Source: Mantis religiosa (taxonomy: Eukaryota > Arthropoda > Insecta > Mantodea > Mantidae). From it: 64,000 nt of DNA. The DNA lies in NCBI GenBank assembly GCA_030765055.1, contig CM060958.1:83539783-83603782 (forward strand). The letters are read 5' to 3'. Both the position numbers and the translations under genes were made by a program. The notes under the pieces were generated by a model. It was not told the DNA's origin and did not search any database. It saw only the letters and a program-made list of their open reading frames with translations. Shown here in pieces: positions 1 through 11,128 of this stretch (positions within the stretch are counted from its first letter, which is position 1; each line of letters begins with the position of its first letter).

Positions 1-1521
1 TCACACACTCACACACTCTCTCACACTCTCACACACTCTCACCCACACACTCTCACACACACTCTCACTTACACACTCTCATACACACTCTCACACACAC
101 ACTCTCACTCACACACTCACACACACACTCTCACACACGTTCTCACAATCTCTCACACACTCACAAACTCACACACTCTCCTACACACTCACACACACTC
201 ACACACACTCACACAAACTCACACACACCCTCATACACTCTCACACACTCTCACACACTCTCACATACTCTCATACACTCTCACACACTCTCACTCAAAT
301 TCTCACTACCTCTCACACACACACCCTCTCACACATACTCTCTCACACACACTCTCTCACACACACTCTCACACTCTCTTTCACACACACTCTCTCAAAC
401 ACACTCCCTCACACCCTCTCCCTCACACACACTCTCTCACACACTCTCTCACACCTTCTCTCACACACTCTCTCACACACTTTCTCAAACACACTGTCAC
501 ACACACTCTCACACACACTCTCACACACACTCCCACAGCACTCCCACACACACTCCCACACACACTCCCATACACACTCCCACACACACTCTCACACACA
601 CTCTCACACACACTTTCACACATACTCTCACACACTCTCTCACATTCACTCTCACACACTCTCACACACACCCACACATTCTCACAATCGCACACACTCA
701 CACACACTCACACACACTCTCACACACTCACACACTCTCACACACACTCACACACTCACACACTCACACACTCTCACACCCTCTCACACACTCTCACACG
801 CACTCTCACACGAAACACACACGCACTCTCATACGTACTCTCACACGCACACTCTCACGCAACTCTCACGCACACTCCCACGCACACCTCCACGCACACT
901 CTCACGCACACTCTCGCACACTCTCGCACAATCTCGCACACTCACGCACACTCACGCTCGCTCTCGCACACTCACGCACGCTCACGCACGCTCTCGCAAA
1001 CTCTCGCACACTCACGCACGCTCACGCACACTCACGCCCGCTCACGCACACTCACGAACGCTCACGCACAATCACGCACACTCAGGCAAACTCACACACG
1101 CTCACGCACACTCACGCACACTCACACACACTCACACACTCACACACAGTCACACACACTCTCACACACTCACACACACTCTCACACACTCTCACACACT
1201 CTCACACACTCTCACACACTCTCACACACTCACACACACTCTCACACACTTACACACACACTCACACTCTCACACGCTCTCACACACACATCTCACACAT
1301 TCTCACACTCTCACACACTCACACACACTCACACACACTCTCACACACTCTCACACACTCTCACACACACTCTCACACATTCTCACACACTCCCACACAC
1401 TCTCACACACTCTCACACACTCACACACACTCACTCTCACACACTCACTGTCACACACTCACACACACTCACTCTCACACACTCTCACACACTCACTCTT
1501 ACACACTCTCACACACTCACT
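1..1521 (+). repeat. CACACT-type simple-repeat satellite (3' end)
   Basis: The stretch is almost entirely C/A/T on this strand, built from ACAC and ACTC steps with variable register. A CG-bearing sub-block (ACGCAC/CTCACG variants) lies at about 800-1100. It ends abruptly at TCAAAGCAAATA, which is PLE coding sequence. It aligns in order with about 58101-59795: the marker AAACACACTCCC lies 1125 bp before the PLE junction here and 1695 bp before it there. Open frames in it (Thr-His-Ser or Cys-Val-Ser repeats) are low-complexity artefacts. Confidence 0.95.
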
Positions 1522-2170
1522 TCAAAGCAAATAATTTCAACCGAATTCCACAGAAACATGCCACCATCAATAGTCTCACACACAGATTAGTAAACCTACC
1601 CCTCAGTCAGCATGAATATCAAAAAGAATACCACCAAATCTTAAAAACTGCAATTAAAAATGGATATGGAAAAAACCTTGTAGATAAAAGAACTAAAATT
1701 ATTCAAACTTCAAAAGAGATTAAAACAGATCTCAGCTCTCACACCAATAACACAAGTAATTAGATTTGCTAAATTTACTTACCCCTGCTGGGCCACAATG
1801 GTTCCAAAAAATATTCAAGAAATACAATATAAAATTGGCAACAAAAGCAATTGCAACATTAAAAACATACTTATCAGTAATAATACTGATAAGATAAAAC
1901 CAGAGGAAAAGTCAGGCACTTACAAGGTTAAGTGTAAGGACTGTGAAAAGATTTACATAGGGAGGACACAAAGAAACATAGGCACTAAAAGAAAGAACAC
2001 TTCAGGCACTTAAGATACAAAAATATTGATAAGTCCGCAATAGCAGCTCATATCTGGTCTGAAAATCATGATATTCAAGATAGCACAGAATTACTAAAAT
2101 ACATAGAAAAACATAGTGAACTGGTCATATGGGAGAGAATATACATACAGAAAAAAACAAATAATGAACT
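1522..2170 (+). pseudogene. PLE 3' half: end of RT and GIY-YIG endonuclease (U0)
   Basis: Downstream half of a Penelope-like retroelement ORF. It enters just after the satellite at residues matching the segment following THTGNY in intact copies, and continues to the GIY-YIG domain (GTYKVKCKDCEKIYIGRTQRNIG near 1918-1983). A 1-nt deletion after IGT shifts the frame, ending it in NTSGT-stop; the same lesion is present at 60249. The WER motif near the C-terminus is readable in another frame at about 2130. The 3' UTR is missing: sequence jumps from GAATTCCC to ATTACTTACAG at about 2180. Family assignment is firm; the copy is dead. Confidence 0.85.
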
Positions 2171-2989
2171 TTGAATTCCCATTACTTACAGTAATGGGGC
2201 ATGATGCAATGCAGCTAAAATTGATTTAAATATTTCTTATTAGTGAACCTCAAAAAGTATTTTTGGTAAAACATCTATATTGAATTTTGGTGGTATGTAA
2301 CACCTTCTGTATCTCTATATACGTGTTAGAGAAAGTACAATTTTGACGATTAATTTAGTCTATAGTATTGTTCTTATATCTACAGTAAAATACTGTAACG
2401 TTTAAAAAGACACCTCAGTTAAAAGAAGTAGAGAGTAAAGGTTGAAAATAAAGCAAGTTTTGAATACTATTTAATTCAAAATGGAGTTTAAGTGGATGTT
2501 GTAAGCTGTAAATGTTTTTTCCAACTACTGTGTGTATATGCAATATTTGGACCAATATATTTTAAAGAATGCAATGCGATCAGAAACATAGTAGGGGTGG
2601 TGTTTTAGAGTTGTAAGTTTGCTTATGGTTTTCTTTGGATCCTAACGGATAAGGATGCAAAGCTTCAACTAGATAGGCCAGAGAAGTTGATTTGTATTTT
2701 AGATGTTGAATATAAGTCAGTTTCTGGAATCTAATATACATGACTTCATCAAAATCACGCAAAAGTATTACTTGATGAAATTTTAGTAAAAGATGAGATA
2801 AATATAAATTATATACAACCCCCCTTAAGATAAAAATTTTAAAACTTTTTATCCCTTCACAACGCCGTTATGCTTTGTCTTTAAAATCTGCCAAATATAC
2901 AATAAAGTGCAGAAATAGCTTCTGTTATGCGTTTTCAACAAAATAGCATTGAAATTTGGTGACATGAATACGTGAAGTGTTTAATGCCC
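2171..2989. other. Segment B, conserved non-coding spacer (U0)
   Basis: AT-rich segment found after every PLE. It contains the run ACAACCCCCCTTAAGATAA near 2816. On the minus strand, 2580-2762 holds a 60-codon frame (RDFDEVMYIRFQKL...) that recurs in most units. That frame has no ATG at its reported start and I recognise no domain. No protein-coding function is supported. Confidence 0.6.
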
Positions 2990-3195
2990 GCTTTCACTAC
3001 ATACGGCACCGCTGGCGATGACACTGATGATACATGAGATGATAATGGAGCACCGGTGGAATGAGAAGGCAGGGTAAACCGGAGATCCCGGAGAAAACCC
3101 GCCCCAGCGCCGTGTTGTCCATCACTTTCTTTCTTTGCAGTCGCCTGGGATCGATCCCGGGCCGCCTTGGTGCGGCCTTGACATGAATATGAAGA
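2990..3195 (-). repeat. tRNA-derived insect SINE (U0)
   Basis: Read on the minus strand, a B-box-like GGGATCGATCCC (about 3148-3160) is followed by GGGTTTTCTCCGGGATCTCC and then CTCCATTATCATCTCATG. This order matches a tRNA-derived SINE body I know from several insect genomes. The copy is embedded at the same place in all units. The exact 5' head and tail are not resolved. It encodes nothing; a 74-codon minus frame across it is incidental. Confidence 0.7.
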
Positions 3196-3392
3196 GGAAA
3201 ACCCTTGTTCTCAATTTTCAAAACTTTGAAGTATTTTATAGCCTGTGACCATCTGAAAAAATAGGGAGTTTCATGGTGAGGGAATTTGGTTTAGTGACTC
3301 TTGAGAAACTGTGGCTCCACACACCAAAACAGATGGTTTCCTTTTTTTTTGTATTAGAGAATCATCTTTGTTTCTGCATGTCTTTCTTTGCG

Positions 3393-3620
3393 TTATGAAT
3401 TGTCAACATTGTGAGCCATATAGGAACATTGGCACTGCCATTTCTTGTAAAATTTTAGTTTTGTTTGTTTTGTGGCAGTCGTGATACATCTTTTTATGGT
3501 AACACAAGTGTTTTTAAATTTATTAATGTTATTTTTTATATATTCATATCTAAAATATGAAACATTGCAGCCTAGATAGTTAAAATTGTTAAATGCTTGT
3601 GTGCTAAACCAATTCATTTA
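3393..3620 (-). pseudogene. Non-LTR retrotransposon RT thumb fragment (U0)
   Basis: The minus frame reads FNNFNYLGCNVSY, then IKNNINKF, then TKQTKLKFYKKW. This is the pattern of the post-catalytic thumb region of non-LTR reverse transcriptases (F-NYLGC-I, then T-LKFYK). It is about 75 residues, with neither catalytic core nor the LLYGSE continuation, so it is a short internal relic. It is distinct from the longer LINE-1 copy, although the family looks related. Flanks 3196-3392 and 3621-3849 are anonymous AT-rich sequence. Confidence 0.55.
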
Positions 3621-3849
3621 CACAGTGGCTGTCCTGTTGCCAACTGATGCACCAGAAGACGGAACATAAACTAGGGGACGAGAATAGTGTTGCCAGAATT
3701 ACCTTGATGCAGGCCCAGAGACTATACAACCGGCTATGGAAAGGAATTTGTATAGTTGGGGACAAATTGTTAAGCAGAATTTTGTGTATTATTACAGTGA
3801 AAATTTGTTCTCAGATAATAAAAATTTACTACTAGTTATTATTAATACT

Positions 3850-4085
3850 GCCGGCCGTCATAGCCGTGGTCACTAGTGTGTATATCTCTAGCGGCCGCCA
3901 CATAGTGTCACGGGTTCGGATGTTTGATATTAGTGTATCTGTGGAAAATTGCAGAAAACAGAAAAACAAATGGAAAAAATAAGGAAAAAGAAACATATAA
4001 TATTAATGCTGTAATTAGCACTAACCGAACCTATCCCATGCCAAATAAAAATAATTGCAAAATATTGCAGTTTTAAAAGTATACC
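3850..4085 (+). repeat. tRNA-like head plus body, possible second SINE (U0)
   Basis: TAGCCGTGGTCACTAG (about 3860) resembles a Pol III A box and CACGGGTTCGGATG (3909-3922) a B box, about 50 bp apart as in tRNA genes. About 160 bp of body follows and ends at the microsatellite, which would then be the SINE tail. The intervening tRNA fold is poor, so this is a derived head and not a tRNA gene. Confidence 0.5.
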
Positions 4086-4107
4086 TTATCATCATCATCA
4101 ACATCAA

Positions 4108-4143
<36 letters not shown>

Positions 4144-4345
4144 CATCCTCATCCTCATCATCACCGCCATTGTCATCATCATCATCACTATTATTAGTAA
4201 TACTATTGGCATTAGTATTACTATTTGTATTAGTATTAGTATTGGTATTAGTATTACTATTCTTACTATTAGTATTACTATTCTTACTATTAGTGTTACT
4301 ATTCTTACTATTATTTCTATTATTAGCATTTTTTTTTTTTTTTTA
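4086..4345 (+). repeat. (ATC)n then (TAGTATTACTATT)-type microsatellite (U0)
   Basis: A trinucleotide run of CATCAT with ACC/GCC/CTC variants to about 4185 is followed by a TTAGTATTACTATTCTTA-type repeat and a T-run. The variant string CCTCATCATCACCGCCATTG (about 4151-4171) is a useful marker because it reappears in U5. Both strands give Met/Ile-rich open frames that are not genes. Confidence 0.9.
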
Positions 4346-4930
4346 ATTTTTTATGATCAAGCTGTATTTAGGAGAGTCTTGCATTCACATCAAAGCCCTT
4401 GAGTTTTAATTTTAGAAAACATTGTTTCAAATAAGCTCTATCATAATCAGTGTGATGATTTACCCACTCTAATCTGGCCAGTTTCCTTACACAATACTAT
4501 GTCGCTAGTTTGGTTAAGCAATGTCAGTAGCTTCCGCAAATACATGTTTTCGCTATTGACAATGCTACAGCAACCTAGGACATGCCCGCCATTCTCCTAG
4601 CAAACCACTGCCACTAATTTGCAGTTTTACCATAATATTCGGAACAACGAACACAAACGTATTCTGCAATTACTCATCTGGCACAGAGTACCAACATTAG
4701 AAATAAAAAATGATATCCTGTGTTAGAGCATTGGCAACATGAAAGCAGTTGCTCTGTGAGTAGTAATCTTAGTGAGAACTGAACTATAAAGAAAAATCAC
4801 ACTTCCAGAAATATATGTTGCCCACCAAACACTCATTGTGAATGTTGGTGCTACTGTTATGCTCATCGAAAACATAAACTTGGGACCAGAAAGATAATTT
4901 CACATGGTCATGTGTGCTTAATGTAAACTT
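4346..4930. other. Anonymous conserved segment (U0)
   Basis: About 585 bp present in every unit between the microsatellite and LINE-1. I see no recognisable coding motif, RNA fold or terminal repeat. It may include untranslated LINE-1 3' sequence at its right end. Confidence 0.5.
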
Positions 4931-5411
4931 CTGTAACATGGCAAGTTATTATGAGAACTGGAAATGGAAATATTGCTTATATTGATGTTCAGCGTCATCA
5001 ACTTTTCACGGTTTAAGACATCAAGGCTCGTTCCAGTCTCAAATTTTAAATTAAAAGTGTTTTATCCATCTTTTTCTTCGTCTACCAATATTTTTTGTAC
5101 CTAATGGTTTGTAATCTAAAACTAATTTTGGAATGCAGCTATCATTCATTCTGTTGACATGTCCCTTCCAGTATTTCTATATTCTTTTATTCTTTCTGTT
5201 AGCTTAAAAATATTCAATTCATTTCGAATGTCCTCACTTCTTTGCTTATCTAAAAGATTATACCCTGCTACATTTCTTAAAAATTTCATTTCCACTGTTT
5301 CAATCTTTTGTTCTTTTTCATTTTTTTTTTGTTTAAGTCCAAAATTCACTACCATATAATAGTACAGGAACTGATATTTCCTTATAAAACTTTAATTTGG
5401 TCTCTCTTCTC
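4931..5411 (-). pseudogene. LINE-1 C-terminal fragment (U0)
   Basis: The minus frame at 5146-5355 reads KIETVEMKFLRNVAGYNLLD and LNIFKLTERIKEYRN, the usual C-terminal tail of an insect endonuclease/reverse-transcriptase LINE without RNase H. Reading on towards lower coordinates gives CIPKLVLDYKPLGTKNIGRR and then a GTSLDGLN-like end. The RT core is absent because sequence switches to segment H at about 5412. Clade is not assigned; CR1- or RTE-like elements have such tails. Confidence 0.7.
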
Positions 5412-5686
5412 ATAGAAAGGCTTTAGTGAAATAAACTATAGGCAGAATAAAACTTTTAGGACAAGAGCAACAAACCCTAGGAACTTAGCACATAACATTT
5501 TAAGTAACATGTGTTTAATCAAGTACCAGTTGCAAAGTAAACCTGTCTGTGCTTGGAAGATGATAATATTTAGGTTGTATTTTCAAGTCCGGGGAATGTA
5601 AATTGTACTACGTTGGCACTATAGACCACGCTGCGTGTTATTGGACGAATATTGCAAAAGCTCAGAAATAAGGTGTTAAATAGTGT
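5412..5686. other. Displaced fragment of segment H (chimeric junctions)
   Basis: This matches about 13565-13838 (TTTAGTGAAATAAACTATAG through GCTCAGAAATAAGGTGTTAA). Both edges are rearrangement joints: LINE-1 stops at TTCTCATA on the left, and segment B starts at GTGTTAGAGAAAG on the right. The right joint shares GTGTTA between the two parents. Confidence 0.75.
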
Positions 5687-6349
5687 TAGAGAAAGTACAA
5701 ATTTGACGATTAATTTAGTCTATAGTATTGTTCTTATATCTACAGCAAAATACCGTAATGTTTAAAAATACATCTCAGTTAAAAGAAGCAGAGAGTAAAG
5801 GTTGAAAATAAAGCAAGTTTTTAATACTATTTAACTCAAAATGAAGTTTAAGTGGATGTTGTAAGCTGTAAAGGTTTTTGCCAACTACCGTGTGTATATG
5901 CAGTATTTGGACCAATATATGTTAGAGAGTGCAATGCGATCAGAAACATAGTAGGGATAGTATTTAGAGTTGTAAGGTTGCTTATGGTTTTCTTTGAATT
6001 CTAACGGATAAGGATGCAAAGCTTCAACTAGATAGGCCAGAGAAGTTGATTTGTATTTTAGATGTTGAATATAAGTCAGTTTCTGGAATCTAATATACAT
6101 GACCTCGTCAAAATCACGCAAAAGTATTACTTGATAAAATTTTAGTAAAAGATGAGATAAATATAATTTATATACAACCCCCCTTAAGATAAAAGTTATA
6201 AAACTTCTTATCCCTTCACAACGCCGTTATGGTTAGTCTTTAGGATCTGCCAAATATGCAATAAAGTGCAGAAATAGTTTCTGTTATGCGTTTTCAACAA
6301 AATAGCATTCAAATTTGGTGACATGAGTATGTGAAGTGTTTAACGCCCT
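5687..6349. other. Segment B, 5'-shortened (U1)
   Basis: This matches 2326-2989 and lacks the first 150 bp or so, because of the chimeric junction. The minus 60-codon frame (5885-6121 region) is extended to 78 codons by substitutions, further evidence that it is not under coding constraint. Confidence 0.6.
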
Positions 6350-6554
6350 CCTTTACTACATACGGCACCGCAGGCGATGACACCGATGTTACATGAGATG
6401 ATAATGGAGCACCGGTGGAATGAGATGGCGGGATAAACCGGAGATCCCGGAGAAATCCCGCCCCAGCGCCGTGTTGTCCACGACAAATCTCACTTTGCGG
6501 TCGCCTGTCATCGATCCCGGGACGCCTTGGTGCCGCCTTGACATGAATATGAAG
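6350..6554 (-). repeat. tRNA-derived insect SINE (U1)
   Basis: Orthologous to the U0 copy, with the central B-box region ATCGATCCCGGG and the TCTCCGGGATCTCCGG core both intact. Differs by scattered substitutions. Confidence 0.7.
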
Positions 6555-6750
6555 AGGAAAACCCTTGCTCTCAATTTTTAAAACTTTGAAGTATTTTATA
6601 GCCTGTGACCATCTGAAAAAATAGGGAGTTTCATGGTGAGGGAATTTGGTTTAGTGACTCTTGAGGAACTGTGGCACCACACACCAAAACAGATGGTTTC
6701 CTTTTTTTGTATTAGAGAATCATCTTTGTTTCTGCATGTCTTTCTTTGCC

Positions 6751-6975
6751 TTATGAATTGTCAACATTGTGAACCATATAAGAACATGGGCACTGCCATT
6801 TCTTGTAAAATTTTAGTTTTGTTTGTTTTGTGGCAGTCGTGATACATCTTTTTATGGTAACACAAGTGTTTTTAAATTTATTAATGTTATTTTTTATATA
6901 TTCATATCTAAAATATGAAACATTGCAACCTAGATAGTTAAAATTGTTAAATGCTTGTGTGCTAAACCAATTCAT
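6751..6975 (-). pseudogene. Non-LTR RT thumb fragment (U1)
   Basis: Open over 74 codons and nearly identical to the U0 copy (QCPCSYMVH in place of QCQCSYMAH near the C-terminus). Relic only. Confidence 0.55.
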
Positions 6976-7206
6976 TTACACAGTGGCTGTCCTGTTGCCA
7001 ACTGATGCACCAGAAGACGGAAGATAAACTAGGGGACGAGAATAAGGTTGCCAGAATGACCTTGATGCTGGCCCAGAGACTATACAACCGGCTATGGAAA
7101 GGAATTTGTATAATTGGGGACAAATTGTTAAGCAGAATTTTGTGTATTATTACAGTGAAAATTTGTTCTCAGATAATAAAAATTTACTACTAGTTATTAC
7201 TAATAC

Positions 7207-7446
7207 TGCCGGCCGTCATAGCCGTGGTCACTAGTGTGTATATCTCTAGCGGCCGCCACATAGAGTGTCACGGGTTCGGATGTTTGATATTAGTGTATCT
7301 GTGGAAAATTGCAGAAAACAGTAAAACAAATGGAAAAATAAGGAAAAAGAAACATATAATATTAATGCTGTAATTAGCACTAACCGAACCTATTCCATGC
7401 CAAATAAAAATTATTGCAAAATATTGCAGTTTTAAAAGCATACCTT
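7207..7446 (+). repeat. tRNA-like head plus body (U1)
   Basis: A-box-like TAGCCGTGGTCACTAG and B-box-like CACGGGTTCGGATG are conserved. The body runs directly into the microsatellite. Confidence 0.5.
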
Positions 7447-7475
7447 ATCATCATCATCATCAACATCAACATCAA

Positions 7476-7533
<58 letters not shown>

Positions 7534-7905
7534 TTCATCTTCATCTTCATCTTCATCTTCATCCTGATCTTCATCTTCATCCTCATCTTCATCTTCATCT
7601 TCATCTTCATCCTCATCTTCATCTTCATCTTCATCTTCATCTTCATCTTCATCGCCATCGCCATCGCCATCGCCATCGCCATCGCCATCGCCATCGCCAT
7701 CGTCATCGTCATCATCACTATTATTATCACTATTATTAGTAATATTATTAGTATTAGTATTACTATTATTAGTAATATTATTAGTATTAGTATTAGTATT
7801 ACTATATGTATTAGTATTACTATTGGTATTAGTATTAATATTTTTACTCTTAGTATTACTATTCTTACTATTATTACTATTGTTATCATTACTTTTTCTT
7901 TTTAA
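7447..7905 (+). repeat. Hexamer-block microsatellite (U1)
   Basis: Instead of plain (ATC)n, this copy carries successive homogeneous blocks: CATCAA, then GTCATC (about 7477-7530), TTCATC with a few CTCATC and CTGATC units (about 7531-7650) and GCCATC (about 7651-7699), followed by the TAGTATTACTATT-type repeat. Each block is a point variant of the trinucleotide pair that has been amplified locally. The Ile/Phe and Met/Lys frames through it are artefacts. Confidence 0.95.
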
Positions 7906-8470
7906 TTTTTAAGATCAAGCGTATTCAGGAGAGTCTTGCATTCACATCAAAGCCCTTGAGTTTTAATTTTAGAAAACATTGTTTCAAATAAGCTCTATCG
8001 TAATCAGTGTGATGATTTACCCACTCTAATCTGGCCAGTTTCCTTACACAATACTATGTCGCTAGTTTGGTTACGCAATGTTAGTAGCTTCAGCAAATAC
8101 ATGTTTTCGCTATTGACAATTCTACAGCAACCTAGGACATGCCCGCCATTCTCCTAGCCACTAATTTGCAGTTTTACCATAATATTCGGAACTACGAACA
8201 CAAACGTATTCTGCAATTACTCATCTGGCACAGAGTACCAACATATAGAAATAAAAAATGAGATCCTGTGTTAGAGCATTGGCAACATGAAAGCAGTCGC
8301 TATGTGAGTAGTAATCTTAGTGAGAACTGAACTATAAAGAAAAATCACACTTCCAGAAATATAGATTGCCCACCAAACACTCATTGTGAATGTTGGTGCT
8401 ACTGTTATGCTCATCGAAAACATAAACTTGGGACCAGAAAGATAATTTCACATGGTCATGTGGGCTTTAT
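7906..8470. other. Anonymous conserved segment (U1)
   Basis: Counterpart of 4346-4930, with a 10-nt or so deletion at about 8158 where AGCAAACCACTGCC is shortened. Nothing recognisable inside. Confidence 0.5.
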
Positions 8471-8866
8471 GTAAACTTCTGTAACATTGCTAGTTATTAT
8501 GAAAACTGGAAATGGAGATATTGCTTATATTGATGTTCAGCGTCATCAGCTTTTCAGGGTTTAAGCCATCAAGGCTCGTACCAGTCTCAAATTTTAAATT
8601 AAAGGTGTTTTATCCATCTTCTTCTTCGTCTACCAATATTTCTTGTACCTAATGGTTTGTAATCTAAAACTAATTTTGGAATGCAGCTATCATTCATTCT
8701 GTTGACATGTCCCTTCCAGTATTTCTATATTCTTTTATTCTTTCTGTTAGCTTAAAAATATTCAATGCATTTCAAATGTCCTCACTTCTTTGCTTATCTA
8801 AAAGATTATACCCTGCTATATTTCTTAAAAATTTCATTTCCACTGTTTCAATCTTTTGTTCTTTTT

Positions 8867-8910
<44 letters not shown>

Positions 8911-9548
8911 TCCAAAATTCACTACCATATAATAGTACAGGAACTGATATTTCCTTATAAAACTTTAGTTTGGGCTCTCTTCTCATACTTTTTAAGGTTC
9001 TCTTTATGGTGCCACATATACCAATTCATTTGTGATTTTATTTAAAATGTCAGTATTTTTAAAACAACAGACATTCCAACCAAGATAATTAAATCAGTTG
9101 ACTTTGTCAGCGGGTTTTTCTGCTAATAACTTTTGGCTCTTATGAGAATGGATCCCTTGGAGGCTAAAACTTTTGTTCTGTTTATGGATATTCTTTAACT
9201 ATATTGACAGGGTTATTCAATATATGTAATGCTGTTTGTAGACCACTTTTTGAGCCAGATATGAGAACTTGATCGTCTGCAAATAATAAAGTATCTAAAT
9301 ATTTATTCCTAATTATAAAATGCAAATCTAATTTTGTCTGCCTATCAGATACGGCATCGGCAATATAAATATTATAAAGTTACGATGAAAGTGGACACCC
9401 TTGTCTTACTCCTTTGTTTATTGTTGCTATTAAATCTCTCTTCATTCTGGTTTCTATCATGATCTTATTTTCTACACATAAACTTGTTATCGCTGTATAG
9501 AAATGTTGGGGTACACCTTTCTGTTTCATAATACTCCATAATTTATAT
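8471..9548 (-). pseudogene. LINE-1, RT core to C-terminus (U1)
   Basis: Minus-strand reading from 9548 down gives LWSIMKQKGVPQHFYTAI, then GVRQGCPLSS (RT motif B), then LLFADDQVLISGSKSGLQTA (motif C, FADD). Next come a thumb, KFYKEISVPVLLYGSE and the same C-terminal tail as in U0. The frame is broken by stops and a 39-nt poly(T). The upstream half of the same element lies at 11129-11575; the two are separated by LINE-2. Confidence 0.8.
8869..8907 (+). repeat. 39-nt poly(T) inside the LINE-1 relic
   Basis: Uninterrupted T run where other units have 8-10 T with G interruptions. It lies in the LINE-1 region between YGSE and KIETVEMKF, and would be a poly(A) tract on the element's sense strand. 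Confidence 0.95.
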
Positions 9549-11128
9549 GGTTGGGTGCTTGCTAATGCTCATGGAGTTGGAGAATTTCCATTTCCCTTCT
9601 GGCATCTCAGTACCGTGTGATTAGTTGTGCTGTCAGTTCTCCATCTGCTTTTGTCAGGGCTCTACACCGGAGCAGATGATCTCTATCCATCAATGAGCTC
9701 GGGTCCCTACACAGTGTGCAGGTCGGGGTTTCAAAAATATTAATCTTGTATAGATGAGCAGCCAAACAGTCGTGGCCAGTAATCAGTCAGAAGATGGCAA
9801 CAGTGCTGCATCTCGGGTGGACTGGGATGGGATTTTTACTTCCTTGTAGAATTTTCCATTGCTTGTTGGTACTTTTTTCTTTGCATTCTTCTTTCCAGAA
9901 TAAGTTGATTCTATTGTTTATATGTAGCTTTGATGTGTGGAATGAGGATTTTTGTTGGCAGCTTTGTTCTATTTGTGTTCCTTTTTTTGCCAAGGAATCG
10001 GCTATTTCATTGGCTATAATTCCAGAGGGGGATGGAATCCACTGGAAGTGGACTTCTTTTTTTAGACATTGTAGTATTCGTAATGAACTGTACACTTCAG
10101 GTATTCTATTGTTGTTAGGGTACAGCGAGGATAGGCCTTTAGTGATTTAGAATCACTTAAAATCACTTCTTTAGAGAAAGAGTTCGCATGGTTGAAGAGT
10201 TGTTTCAGCCAGGTGTTGATTGCTTCTAATTCTGCATCATAGTGGGTTGCTAGTGTGCCCAAACAGATGTAAAAATTTAATATTTTACTATGTTTTCCTG
10301 CTCCAGCATTACTTTCTTTGTCAAATAGGGAGCCGTCTGTGTATATGTGTAACCATGAGTCTTGTGGATAATAAGTTTCAATTGCTTCTAGAGCTAGCGT
10401 TTTAAGTGTTTCTGCACTTACATCCCTTTTTGACTGTATATTTTGCAGAAGGTTTACTCTAATATTTATTTTAGGTTGTGATAGAGGGCACATTGTAAGT
10501 GGGAGATGTTCAATTTTGTTTGTGTCTTCAAGGCTGTACTTTCTCTGTAGGTTATAGGCTTTCTGCATAAATATTTTTTGTGTTTTTAAGGTCCTTTCTC
10601 TGCTTTTGTAGTTCTTCCAGTGAGTATTAAAAGGGAGCCTTTGTAGTTTCTCATTTAGGAGGAGATTTTGTTTTTCCATTTCATGTTTAATTGGCAAGTT
10701 ATTTGTAGCAATTTGCAGTGCAGTTATTGGTGTCGATTTGACTGCTCCCATTATTAGTCTGAGTGCTTGGTTCTGAAATGTTTCAAGTTCTGCTAGTTTG
10801 CTTTGACTTGCTGTATCACCTCGCTTCCACAGAGGAGTGCTGGTTTGATGTAACTTTTATAGGTGGTGTTGAGTGTATTGACGGAGGACCCCAATTTCCT
10901 GCCAGCTAGTCTTTGAGTGTTGTTAATCTCTGAGTGGTCTTATCTATGGTTTCATTAATGTGGGTTTTCCAAGATAATTTAGAATCGAGTGTTATGCCCA
11001 AATATATATAATTTTCTGTTTGTGTTAGTTGCTCACCATTTAGTGTTATCTTTATAAGCGGTTTTGTGTGGCAAAGCGTGAACACTTGGTATTTTGTTTT
11101 GGATAATTTCAGTCATTTCGTTAGCTAT
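9549..11128 (-). pseudogene. LINE-2: 5'-truncated non-LTR element with RNase H, nested in LINE-1 (U1)
   Basis: On the minus strand, from 11100: KTKYQVFTLCHTKPLIKITL, YIYLGITLDSKLSW (RT thumb), a connector, then a type I RNase H. In the 229-aa frame at 10062-10751 the catalytic residues are D139 of YTDGS, E174 of AELEA and D200 of LSDSKS. The last Asp is in NEIADSLAKK in the next frame (9787-10095). A C-terminal CTLCRDP...DHLLRC zinc-knuckle-like motif and HEH-stop follow. This architecture is of the I/Jockey group. The RT catalytic core is missing, so it is a 5'-truncated insertion. A frameshift near 10080 separates the two RNase H parts. Confidence 0.8.

Noticed and set aside
423..707. Cys/Val/Ser-rich minus-strand frame, superficially cysteine-rich peptide
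   Set aside because: Antisense translation of the same simple repeat; no signal peptide or cysteine pattern.
1..1521. Telomeric repeat at the window start
   Set aside because: Arthropod telomeres are usually TTAGG-type; this is CACACT/ACTC and ends inside PLE coding sequence.
3850..3925. Functional tRNA gene
   Set aside because: A- and B-box-like motifs are present but the acceptor and anticodon stems do not pair, and it is repeated with decay in five units.
9794..10150. 118-codon plus-strand frame
   Set aside because: Antisense shadow of the LINE-2 RNase H region.
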